DNA of 39,834 nucleotides from Dehalococcoidia bacterium (GTDB lineage Bacteria; Chloroflexota; Dehalococcoidia; Lucifugimonadales; UBA1127): positions 1 to 39,834 of the forward strand of contig JAPYRQ010000010.1 of NCBI GenBank assembly GCA_029936935.1, given 5' to 3'. This document shows positions 31,951-39,632 of this stretch, piece by piece; within the stretch, counting starts at the first letter, position 1; every line of letters starts with the position of its first letter. The notes beneath the pieces are model-generated. The model saw only the letters and a program-made list of their open reading frames with translations. It ran no database searches and was not told the origin of the DNA. Made by a program: the position numbers and the translations under genes.

Positions 31951-32352
31951 CTAGGCGTAGTAGCGCACTTCCACTCGATTGCCTTCCGGATCCAGTAGGT
32001 AGACGGAGGTGCCGTTGCCCTTTGCCCCCCAACGGGTGACGGGCCCCTGCTCTACAGCTACGAATTGGGCCTCCAGGCGACCCGTCAGCTCAGCAAACCC
32101 CGCCTCAGATGTCACCATACAAAGATGGTTCATCGCTTCAACGCCTGCGGACTGGGCAGAGTCACCTTCCGGAATGGGCATGAAATCGATAATTGTGTCC
32201 TTGCTGATGCGTACGGAAGGGAAGGTCACCTTCCCGGATTTGAACTCGTCGACGCGTGCCGCAGTCAGCCCGAGGACATCGCAGTAGAAGGCCAGAGTGC
32301 GGTCAATGTCCTTAACGTTTATCGCCAAATGGTCGAGCCCGGTGTACTCCAT
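31951..32352 (-). CDS. VOC-superfamily (glyoxalase/bleomycin resistance/dioxygenase) protein
   Basis: The 133-residue protein opens MEYTGLDHLAINVKDIDRTLAFYCDVLGL, with the first metal-ligand His of the VOC fold. It continues with MNHLCMVTSEAGFAEL and closes with SVYLLDPEGNRVEVRYY, carrying the terminal Glu ligand. It is a metal-dependent small-molecule enzyme or binding protein; reaction unknown. The ATG at 32352 is chosen because GAGGA precedes it and homology starts there, not at the track's 32478. It ends seven bases from the convergent cNMP-domain gene. Confidence 0.87.
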   Translation of the reverse strand: MEYTGLDHLAINVKDIDRTLAFYCDVLGLTAARVDEFKSGKVTFPSVRISKDTIIDFMPIPEGDSAQSAGVEAMNHLCMVTSEAGFAELTGRLEAQFVAVEQGPVTRWGAKGNGTSVYLLDPEGNRVEVRYYA

Positions 32353-32645
32353 GATGTTCCTCAACTGAAGATGCCGTGTATAGGCAACAGTATACCGCAC
32401 GCATGAACGAGCCATTGGAAAGGCGAAGATAGGCTCTGAAATTGGAATTGTTATTCTTATGAAATTTAAATGAAACACAATTGTTATACGATGAATTTCA
32501 AGTATATATCAAATATAAAACTCCATTAGCCATAAAGTGCGACGACAGAGCCAAATGATGAGTTTTAAAGACTGAAACCAATCAGCAGTCTATTTGCCCG
32601 AATCCATCGTATTATTCAATGGCATTCTTGATTCCGGAGGAGTGG
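32353..32645. other. AT-rich intergenic region
   Basis: This 293-base divergent spacer is much richer in A/T than the rest of the window, notably 32440-32520. It contains TTGTTA (32481-32486) and TATATA (32503-32508), 16 bases apart, a possible promoter for the redoxin gene with a leader of about 130 bases. No gene is seen. Confidence 0.5.
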
Positions 32646-33497
32646 ATGACCGATCGAACTCGATTTTTGGCGACGTTTCGCGGACTGGTTCTTGTTACAG
32701 GCGTCTTCGCGTTGCTGCTGATTGGGGTTGCTTGCAACGGCTCCACTGGTGAAGGCGAAACATCCACTGAAGCCCAGCCCAGCGGCGCATCCTCTCTTTC
32801 CCCCTCTGCTGCTGCCGGTACTACGGAGGGCACGCAGTTCATTGCAGAGAAGCCCACCGCTGTAGGGGCAATATCCGAGTCATCGATAGACAATGAAAAT
32901 TTACCTTTGGCGCTACGTGACACTGATACATTAACTTCGACTCAAATTGGATCGCCAGCAAAGTCTGAGCCTCTGACAACCTCATCGATCCAAACGGAGC
33001 CGATTGTACAGTCGAACACTGCAGTGGCTGCGCCCGTAGCTATAGCGGTACCTGCGCGGAAGATAGGCTACAAGGTAGGTGAGCAGGCTCCAGACTTCAC
33101 ATTGTTCTCCGTTGATGGGAAAATCCATACGATTTCAGATGCCACAGCGTCGGGAAAATCCGTGTTGTTGTACTTCTTTGCTTCCTGGTGACCCCACTGT
33201 AATGCCGAGTTTCGGCATCTACAAGCGCTCCACCCCAACTACAAAGACGACGTACTGCTTCTGGGTATAGATACGGACGCTTTTGAAAAGGCGGACTATT
33301 TGGCGCGCTGGGGGGCGAGTCGAGGCTTCTACTGGCCCCTGACCACCTTCGATCGCGAAGCCCTGGTGGCTTACAACGTACGTACGCAGTCGACCAAGAT
33401 CGGTATCGACCGCAACGGCGTCATCGTACTGCGAGAGGGCTATGGCACCAGCAGCGCTGGTACGTGGGTTGAATGGCTGGACATGCTGTCTGAGTGA
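32646..33497 (+). CDS. Predicted selenocysteine-containing TlpA/AhpC-type redoxin lipoprotein (UxxC)
   Basis: The ORF track splits this gene at TGA 33189, but the frame is continuous. Residues 1-26 are a lipoprotein signal (LVLVTGVFALLLIGVAC) anchoring the protein outside the membrane. A Ser/Thr/Ala-rich linker runs to about residue 140. The thioredoxin-like domain begins YKVGEQAPDFTLFSVDGK and reaches LLYFFASW-TGA-PHCNAEFRHLQAL, then VLLLGIDTDAFEKADYL, TKIGIDRNGVIVLREGYG and the stop at 33497. TGA stands exactly at the first Cys of the CxxC active site, giving U-P-H-C at position 182 if read as selenocysteine. A SECIS-like hairpin follows. The usual cis-Pro is replaced (QSTKIGID). GGAGGAG precedes ATG 32646. 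It probably reduces thiols or peroxides. The alternative is a Cys-to-stop mutation. Confidence 0.72.
33198..33223 (+). promoter_or_regulatory. Candidate bacterial SECIS element
   Basis: ATGCCGA (33202-33208) pairs perfectly with TCGGCAT (33212-33218) around loop GTT. TGT/ACA at 33198-33200 and 33221-33223 extend the helix across a small internal loop. The loop starts with G and lies 17 bases after the TGA. Both fit the bacterial SECIS pattern as I recall it (loop 16-37 bases from UGA, G in its first two positions). Confidence 0.6.
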
Positions 33498-33527
33498 ACA
33501 TAGCTGGGTACGGCTGAAATGGATGTT

Positions 33528-33560
33528 AAACGGCTCCTTCAAACGAAGGAGCCGTTTATT
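33528..33560 (+). terminator. Hairpin terminator after the redoxin gene
   Basis: AAACGGCTCCTTC-AAAC-GAAGGAGCCGTTT followed by ATTTG. It marks the end of the transcript 31 bases past the redoxin's final stop, supporting the read-through gene model. Confidence 0.85.
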
Positions 33561-33611
33561 TGATTCTCCCTTAGGTAACCGCAGGCATATGGGTCAAGGG
33601 CATCGCCCTGG

Positions 33612-34508
33612 CTAGTCGATGACTGAAGCTACGCGATCCTTGATCTGCTTCACCAGATCTGCGTCCAACGCGCCCTTCTGGATGACACTGATGTTATCGG
33701 CGATGTGCTCCAGGCTCTGCGTCCCGGCGATGATCGAATTGATGTAAGGATGGCTGACCGTAAACCGAAGCATCATCTCCATCGGGTCGATCTCCGGTGC
33801 CAGAGAGGCCAGGTCTGCCGTCTCCCACCGGTCTTTCACCTTGGGGCCGGTCTGCCGCTTGGCTGCGTCCTCCAGGCCAGGTGTGCCCAGGGCCACGCCG
33901 CCGCGGATGATGGTGCCGATGCCCTTTTCAAACGCTCGTCGAATAACGTCTTCATGCTCCGGTTCCATAGCTGAGTAAGGTATCTGGAAGGTGTCAAAGA
34001 TGCCCATCTCAATGAACTCCTCAATGTAGGGCAGCACGGTGGAAATGCCGATGAACCGGGCCTTTCCCTGGGCCTGGATCTCTTTCAGCGTGTTGATGGA
34101 ATCGTGAGTGCGGACATCGTCGGGCGTTGCGTTGTGTAGCTGCAGGATGTCCACGTGGTCGGTCTTAAGTCGCTCCAGACTCTGGTTGATGCAGTTCATC
34201 ATGCCCTCGTGCGACCAACCGGAGTGGTCGGGGTCGTTGCGCCACCAGTGACCGCACTTGGTCGCCAACACATACTCGTCGCGGCGGTGCGATACGAAGC
34301 GGCCGATGAACTCCTCGCTGCGGTCATAGCACCAGGAGGTATCGATGAAGTTGACGCCGGAGTCCAGCACAGCGTTCAGCACAGCGCCGGCATGCTCCTC
34401 TGTTGGCAGCCTGCCGCCGTTTGCTATGGTGTCCTTGAGTTCCATGGCGCCGAAGCCGAGGTTGGTCACTTCCAGGCCTGTGCGGCCCAGTACCGATGTT
34501 TTCAGCAT
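33612..34508 (-). CDS. Aldo/keto reductase
   Basis: The 298-residue (beta/alpha)8 NAD(P)H-dependent oxidoreductase has MLKTSVLGRTGLEVTNLGFGAMEL at the start. The catalytic tetrad is visible: Asp in GVNFIDTSWCY, Tyr in the same segment, Lys in YVLATKCG and His in DHVDILQLHNA. Cofactor-binding sequence ending YINSIIAGTQSLEHIADN is present. The start at 34508 follows GGGAGGA and is preferred to the longer track ORF. It is the last gene of a minus-strand set after the PEP-mobile-domain and MmgE/PrpD genes (59-base gap), so it may work in the same catabolic route. Confidence 0.93.
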   Translation of the reverse strand: MLKTSVLGRTGLEVTNLGFGAMELKDTIANGGRLPTEEHAGAVLNAVLDSGVNFIDTSWCYDRSEEFIGRFVSHRRDEYVLATKCGHWWRNDPDHSGWSHEGMMNCINQSLERLKTDHVDILQLHNATPDDVRTHDSINTLKEIQAQGKARFIGISTVLPYIEEFIEMGIFDTFQIPYSAMEPEHEDVIRRAFEKGIGTIIRGGVALGTPGLEDAAKRQTGPKVKDRWETADLASLAPEIDPMEMMLRFTVSHPYINSIIAGTQSLEHIADNISVIQKGALDADLVKQIKDRVASVID

Positions 34509-34567
34509 GGTTCCTCCCTTAGTGTGTACAGGCATTGTATTTGTGCGTGTAGCGGCCAGCAAGACGT

Positions 34568-36217
34568 CTAAGCAACCAACTCCACGGTGCCTGCCGTGCC
34601 GTCCACCCTGATGCGCATGCCGTCTTGCACTCGCGAGGTCACACCAGCGATGTCCAAAACGCAAGGAATCTTGTACTCGCGGGCTACGATGGCCGTGTGT
34701 GAGAGCGGGCCGCCACCTGCGGTAACGACTGCTGAGATACGAGAGAACAGGATGGACCAGGCCGGCGATGTGCTGGTGCACACCAGGATGTCTCCTGTCT
34801 CAAGCTTGCCTGCTTCACTCAGAGTCTTCACAACCACCGCGCGACCCTCAACAACACCCGCACTGGCTGCAAGACCCTTGAGGACCTCGCCCTTTGTGAG
34901 CACTGCTGGCCCGGTAGTGGCGACGTTTGCCGTGGCTTCGTGCTTTCCACCGATGTTGGCCGGCGGGTTGGTTGCCATCCGTGCGGCATGCTCTGCACGC
35001 CTCGTCGCAACGAGTTGCTTCCATGTGGCCTGGTCTGGATTAGCCGATGCCTTTTCAATCTCTTCAATGTGTAGGTAGAAGATATCGTCGGAAGTTTTCA
35101 AAACACCATGGTCAACAAAGACTTGACCAGCAACCAGGCAGGGCATTCTGAGGCTACCAGTCATGGTCATCTGCCAATACCCGCGGGATTCTTTGATGGG
35201 GACATACTGACTGGCGACCTCAAGCACACGGTTGAACTGAGCAAGTTTCTCTAGCTTTCCCTCTAATCGCTTCTGAAGGCGCCGCGTAGTTGCACGTCGA
35301 ATACGTGCGGACTTGATTGTTGCCAGATGGGGGTCGGGTTCGTCACAAGCTGCTGCACGTTGCAGTTCGTCCAGTACCATTTGGAGATTCTCTACTTGAG
35401 TAGGTGTGGTCAACTCGAACCAGACCTCCGCTCTGAACCCATATTGCTCTATGTACTTCGCCAGTCCTTTTGAGAACAGTGCGCCGTTTGGAGTCGCTGC
35501 GAGAGTCGTAATGATATCAGCCGCATCGATTGTCTGAAGGCGCTTTTGCAATTCCGGGTTGTTGCGGAGGATGTTCGCTAGCTGCCACATCTGGGCATCG
35601 GCGGAAGTCGTCCGGTTGGAATACCCACCTTCCAGCTCCTCTACCAAGGCACCGGCGTCCTCATCGAACTCTGCCTGGCAGAAAGCCACTAACGGGAGGT
35701 GAGCAGCCATCATCGGCCCAGCTGCCACCATCGTCAGGTCGAACCCGTCTGCCGCCAGGTCAACCAACTCCCTCAATCGGGCAGCCATCGCGGGGAGCGG
35801 CATTGAGGGGAATGTACTGTTTTTGATCGTATGAGAGCTTTTGACGACTATCGGCTCATGTTCCGCTTTCCAGGATTTCCACAGGTTTGGAGCCTCACGG
35901 GTGAACCGTTCTCGAATTGCCTGGAGCTCCGGCGCAACGGTGGTTGGAGGCGTTGGTGGGCGTTGGGGAATATACATATAGCCATGGGGATGGACGATGG
36001 TATCGATAAAGTGTCCGCCAGAAACGTGGACGAAGTCTTTAGGGCCATTTCGCGACCATACCGTAGAGAGGTAATCAATAGATAGTGGTGTGGAGGCGAA
36101 AGGCGTGTGTTGTGAATTCCACCAATACTCACGTTCAGCAATCTCTGCGTTGGGCCATTCCACGGGGAAATCGGAGCCATTCTCGTAGTGGTAGGTGGTT
36201 GTCAGTGCTGCCATCAT
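34568..36217 (-). CDS. PEP-utilising-enzyme mobile-domain protein without an ATP-grasp domain
   Basis: The 549-residue protein ends with a PEP-utilizers (phosphohistidine swivel) domain: GDILVCTSTSPAWSILFSRISAVVTAGGGPLSHTAIVAREYKIPCVLDI, with the phospho-accepting His near residue 507. The preceding 450 residues resemble the central, largely helical part found in rifampicin-phosphotransferase-like and PEP-synthase-like proteins. No PPDK_N ATP-grasp domain precedes it, so a partner must supply phosphoryl transfer or the domain has another use. GGGGAGG precedes the ATG pair at 36214/36217. It lies 24 bases after the MmgE/PrpD gene, clearly in an operon. The substrate is unknown. Confidence 0.8.
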   Translation of the reverse strand: MMAALTTTYHYENGSDFPVEWPNAEIAEREYWWNSQHTPFASTPLSIDYLSTVWSRNGPKDFVHVSGGHFIDTIVHPHGYMYIPQRPPTPPTTVAPELQAIRERFTREAPNLWKSWKAEHEPIVVKSSHTIKNSTFPSMPLPAMAARLRELVDLAADGFDLTMVAAGPMMAAHLPLVAFCQAEFDEDAGALVEELEGGYSNRTTSADAQMWQLANILRNNPELQKRLQTIDAADIITTLAATPNGALFSKGLAKYIEQYGFRAEVWFELTTPTQVENLQMVLDELQRAAACDEPDPHLATIKSARIRRATTRRLQKRLEGKLEKLAQFNRVLEVASQYVPIKESRGYWQMTMTGSLRMPCLVAGQVFVDHGVLKTSDDIFYLHIEEIEKASANPDQATWKQLVATRRAEHAARMATNPPANIGGKHEATANVATTGPAVLTKGEVLKGLAASAGVVEGRAVVVKTLSEAGKLETGDILVCTSTSPAWSILFSRISAVVTAGGGPLSHTAIVAREYKIPCVLDIAGVTSRVQDGMRIRVDGTAGTVELVA

Positions 36218-36241
36218 CGCCTCCCCTTGAGTTGTGATCGC

Positions 36242-37615
36242 TTATTTCCCGGCCAACAGTGGCCGTAGGTCACGGATGCTGGTCACCTTCTCGATGTTCA
36301 GCATCTTATCGATAAGCTCTTCCGTGGGGCCCTTGCCCAGCACCGGCGTCATCAGGTCCAGTGCCTTGGTGGTAACACCTGCTGTGTCCAGCGGGTTCTG
36401 AGGTGTTCCCGGCGCGTACTTGGTGTGATGCGTCAACGTGCGACCGTCCTTGGTTGTCACCTCAACGATAGCCTGACGGGGTGCCTCGGCCATGACCAGG
36501 CTGGCGTCAGGGATAACTTCTACGAGTGACTTCAGTTCAATGGCGGCGGGGTCTGACATCCGCTCGTAGTCGTGGGTTGATACGAAGGAGATGCCATCGT
36601 CGATCAGCATCAGCGCGATGCAGTGCCTGATGTTCACGTCTGGCATCGCACGATCGTTGACCACGCCCGCGCCGTCGGTAGGGAGCTTGGCGATAACCTT
36701 GGCCACGTCGGAGGCTTTTACGCCATCGCGTGACATAATCGTCGACAGCGCGTCCATCGCCGACTGTATGGGGTAGCCGACCGAGTAGGGCTTGATGGCG
36801 GTGGCTGCAATGCTGAACTCGATTCCCAAACGGTCCATCAGCGCTTCCGGGTGTGGGTCTGTAGAGAACGCCTGCAACACGTTGTGCTCGCCCTCCAGCA
36901 CGTCAGGGACTCCGGTGAACCCCGCTTGCACCATGGTGGCGGCTGTAACGCCGTTTCGCGCGCCCATCCCAGAGAAATCAAACGCTTTCTCAATATGCTC
37001 CTCGTCGCGCACCCACGCCCAGATGCCAGAAGCCTGCTGAGCCGCGTAGGACAGCACGTAGCGCATCTCTGTGGCGTTGAGCTTGGCTATGGACGCCGCT
37101 GCGCCCGTTGCACCCCACGTTGAGCCGAGGCCTTCCGCGCTGCGATGGGTCTTGCGTACCAAATCCGCGTTCATGGCGTGGAGCATTCTGACGGCCAGGT
37201 CGTAGCCCAGGGCCACTGCCCGCAGCAGCTCCGTGCCCGTTGCGCCATCGCGTTCCGCCATTGCCCAAGCCGCCGGGATTACGCTGCAACCCGGGTGGGC
37301 CTTGGACGATGGATCGAAGTCGTCGGTCTCATCGGAGTGACCGAGCATGCCGTTGGCCATAGCTGCGTTGGCTGCTGATGTGACATCGCCCGTGGTCATC
37401 AACATCGATTCGGGAGTACCGCCCAAGGTGCGCACGTACTGCAATGCCATCTGCCCAGGCTTCAGTGTGCTGCCGGACACGATTGCGGCAAGGCTGTCCA
37501 GGATGCGGTGCTTGGCCTCCCGGTCCACGTCAGGCGGCAGCGGGCGGTTGCGCGCCTCCGCCATGTAGGCTGCCAGGTTGCCGGTGAGGTTGAAGTCAGA
37601 TTGGCCGATGACCAT
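36242..37615 (-). CDS. MmgE/PrpD family protein
   Basis: The 457-residue protein matches the MmgE/PrpD family throughout. Typical motifs are KHRILDSLAAIVSGS, AANAAMANGMLGHSDETDDF, HPGCSVIPAAWAMAERDGATG, ALGYDLAVRM, GSTWGATGAAASIAKLN and KPYSVGYPIQSAMDA. Known members are 2-methylcitrate dehydratase, cis-aconitate decarboxylase and iminodisuccinate epimerase, so the reaction cannot be fixed. GAAGGGAG precedes the ATG. It heads an operon with the PEP-mobile-domain protein and aldo/keto reductase. A hairpin (37685-37719) lies in the upstream leader. Confidence 0.92.
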   Translation of the reverse strand: MVIGQSDFNLTGNLAAYMAEARNRPLPPDVDREAKHRILDSLAAIVSGSTLKPGQMALQYVRTLGGTPESMLMTTGDVTSAANAAMANGMLGHSDETDDFDPSSKAHPGCSVIPAAWAMAERDGATGTELLRAVALGYDLAVRMLHAMNADLVRKTHRSAEGLGSTWGATGAAASIAKLNATEMRYVLSYAAQQASGIWAWVRDEEHIEKAFDFSGMGARNGVTAATMVQAGFTGVPDVLEGEHNVLQAFSTDPHPEALMDRLGIEFSIAATAIKPYSVGYPIQSAMDALSTIMSRDGVKASDVAKVIAKLPTDGAGVVNDRAMPDVNIRHCIALMLIDDGISFVSTHDYERMSDPAAIELKSLVEVIPDASLVMAEAPRQAIVEVTTKDGRTLTHHTKYAPGTPQNPLDTAGVTTKALDLMTPVLGKGPTEELIDKMLNIEKVTSIRDLRPLLAGK

Positions 37616-37684
37616 GGTGCTCCCTTCGAGTGTCAGCTTCAGATAGGTATGCGCATTAGTATATCGATACCTGCAGACGTAGCA

Positions 37685-37719
37685 AGGGACACCTCTACCC
37701 CCTCAGGAGAGATGTCCCT
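37685..37719 (-). promoter_or_regulatory. Hairpin upstream of the MmgE/PrpD operon
   Basis: AGGGACA-c-CTCT pairs with AGAG-a-TGTCCCT around an 11-base loop, about 70-104 bases before the MmgE/PrpD start. No T-run on either strand, so a leader structure or operator is more likely than a terminator. Confidence 0.4.
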
Positions 37720-37889
37720 AATAGCCACGCGATGGAGTTAGCAAAGAGGTTATCGCCAACGACGGATTGCAAGAATAGAACACGTGTTCCATAATTGTCA
37801 AGCGTTGTCTGGCGTAATGTTGATTCAGGGGAACCCCTCTGGCAAGGGGCCTTGGAGGATGTGCCCCCAATACTAATGGGAGCGAATTG

Positions 37890-38318
37890 ATGATTGAAGT
37901 TTCCTGGCAGGCGTTACTCATAGCGATTGCGGTGGTATCACTGGCGGCGGCGCTGGCGTACTGGATAGGGCTCGTCAAAGGCGGTCGACGCGCCACCCTC
38001 CGACACGAGGCAACCACCAGCGACCACTTGAAGCGCAGTCGACAGACGCTGGGCGGGCGGTTTGCTGAGCAGATGGCTCCTTACTTCGATGAGTTCGACT
38101 ATGACCCCACGGAGGCACGTTTTCTCGGCAGCCCCATCGATTTCGTGGTGTTTCCAGGCATCGCGACGGGCGAACCACGGGGCATTGTGTTCGTTGAGGT
38201 GAAGAGCGGCAAGGCGCAGCTCGATAGCGGGCAACGCAAGCTACGCGACATCGTGGAGCGGGTGGGGAGCAAGGACATCCGGTTTGAGACGATACGACTG
38301 CTCAAAGACGGTGCTTAA
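37890..38318 (+). CDS. Membrane-anchored Holliday-junction-resolvase-like endonuclease domain protein
   Basis: The 142-residue protein has one N-terminal transmembrane helix (residues 5-27). It is followed by a domain related to Endonuc_Holl, a PD-(D/E)xK fold: RQTLGGRFAEQMAPYFDEFDYDPTEARFLGSPIDFVVFPG with the metal-binding Asp, then GIVFVEVKSGKAQLDSGQRKL with the ExK motif. Membrane anchoring of such a domain is usual for this family, whose function is unknown. ATG 37890 has GGGAG seven bases upstream; the track's TTG at 37887 is less likely. Its last four bases overlap the convergent era gene. Confidence 0.8.
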   Translation: MIEVSWQALLIAIAVVSLAAALAYWIGLVKGGRRATLRHEATTSDHLKRSRQTLGGRFAEQMAPYFDEFDYDPTEARFLGSPIDFVVFPGIATGEPRGIVFVEVKSGKAQLDSGQRKLRDIVERVGSKDIRFETIRLLKDGA

Positions 38319-39286
38319 TAACCCACGTCTTCCAAGAAGATGGGATCGTTGCGCCACTCGTTCCACACCTGCACCCACACCTCAAGGAAGATCTCCCGAC
38401 CGAACACCTCTTCCATCTGAAGTCGCGCCGCCGTGGACACGTCCTTCATAGCGCCGCCGCCCTTGCCGATGAGTATGCGACGCTGTGAGGCCTTGTTCAC
38501 GTACACCACTACCTGGATGTAGTCCTTCAACCGACTGACGCCGTCCGCCTCCTGGAACTCCTCGACCTCAACGGCGGTGTCGTAGGGTATTTCCTGACCA
38601 AAGGTGCGGAAGAGCTGTTCACGTACTAACTCCGAGGCGAGATAACGCTCTGAGCGGTCGGTGACTTCATCCTCGTCATACTCGGCTTCACGCTGGGGCA
38701 GTCGCTCGACCATGAGTTTGGTCAGCAGCTCTGTGCCATCGGATTGGATCGCACTGATGGGCACAATCTCCATGTCAGGATTGAGTGCTAAATACTTCTC
38801 CATGAGGGGGAGGAGCGAGAGTTTATCGATAGTGTCTACTTTGTTCATGACCAGGATGGTTGGCGTCTTTTCCTGGGTCAGGACTTTCAGCAGGGCTTTT
38901 TCAATGTCGCCGGGCGGCTTGGGCTCCACCACCAACAGCGCCAGGTCTGCAGCGAGCATGGCTTCCTGCACATGGCTCAGCATGCGGCGATCCAGGGCGT
39001 CACGTGTGCGGCGCATGTAGCCGGGCGTGTCCCAGAACACGATCTGGTAGCCCTCATGGGTCAGGACGCCAAGAAGCTGCTGGCGAGTGGTCTGGGGTTT
39101 GGGCGATGTGATGGCGAGTTTCTGGCCGAGCAGCGCGTTCAGGAGGGTGGACTTACCTACGTTGGGTCGACCCATGATGGTAACGAAGCCCATACGGTGA
39201 GGAGGGGGCTTGGGTTGGCGCTTCTTGGGTTCTGAAGGGCTCGCCTTCTTACGGGGCGGCTTTGCGGGGGCTTTCTCTTCTGTCAT
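38315..39286 (-). CDS. era: GTPase Era
   Basis: The 323-residue protein has a basic, Pro/Lys-rich N-terminal extension of about 30 residues not usual for Era. The G domain follows: GRPNVGKSTLLNALLGQKLAITSPKPQTTR (G1/G2), DTPGY (G3) and VMNKVD (G4). The C-terminal KH domain contains RRILIGKGGGAMKDVSTAARLQMEEVFG and ends EVWVQVWNEWRNDP. Era binds the 3' end of 16S rRNA and helps 30S maturation. The start at 39286 (MTEEKAPAKPP) is favoured since upstream sequence is the end of the preceding gene, 31 bases away. No clear Shine-Dalgarno is seen, suggesting coupling with the DUF4177 gene. Confidence 0.94.
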   Translation of the reverse strand: MTEEKAPAKPPRKKASPSEPKKRQPKPPPHRMGFVTIMGRPNVGKSTLLNALLGQKLAITSPKPQTTRQQLLGVLTHEGYQIVFWDTPGYMRRTRDALDRRMLSHVQEAMLAADLALLVVEPKPPGDIEKALLKVLTQEKTPTILVMNKVDTIDKLSLLPLMEKYLALNPDMEIVPISAIQSDGTELLTKLMVERLPQREAEYDEDEVTDRSERYLASELVREQLFRTFGQEIPYDTAVEVEEFQEADGVSRLKDYIQVVVYVNKASQRRILIGKGGGAMKDVSTAARLQMEEVFGREIFLEVWVQVWNEWRNDPIFLEDVGY

Positions 39287-39317
39287 ACGTAATAGAGGAC
39301 TGCTGACGCAGCCCTGA

Positions 39318-39533
39318 CTAGGCTTTCTCTCGCTTGAAATAGGCAACCGTTGCGCCGGAGGCGATGCCGGGCTCGTCCGGATCAAAGCTGTCTACGTACT
39401 CGGTCTCGGTGACGGATACTAATTCCCAACCATCGTCGCCCAGGGCGTTCAGAACTTCTTCATAGGAAACGGTGCGGTCAGAATTCTGTTCTTCGTCTTC
39501 AAACTCTATGACTCGATATTCCCATTTGGCCAT
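39318..39533 (-). CDS. DUF4177 domain small protein
   Basis: The 71-residue protein MAKWEYRVIEF ... VLNALGDDGWELVSVTE ... ATVAYFKREKA is a small alpha/beta domain of the DUF4177 type (W-E-Y-x-V near the start, GWELV in the middle, YFKR at the end). AGGAG precedes ATG 39533; the track's start at 39560 is too early. It lies 31 bases before era on the same strand, so they likely form a unit. Function unknown. Confidence 0.85.
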   Translation of the reverse strand: MAKWEYRVIEFEDEEQNSDRTVSYEEVLNALGDDGWELVSVTETEYVDSFDPDEPGIASGATVAYFKREKA

Positions 39534-39632
39534 TGGATGCTCCTGATGTTCAAGTAACAATAGGGTATGCGCAATACGGTGCGGGCGTCCACTCTGGAAC
39601 GCCCGTGATGGTGGTAAGGGGTAGTTATCGGA

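Noticed and set aside
39583-39604. Hairpin GGGCGT-CCACTCTGGA-ACGCCC as a terminator of the guaB3-like gene
   Set aside because: Short stem and no T-run on the transcribed strand; could be a weak processing site but not supported as a terminator.
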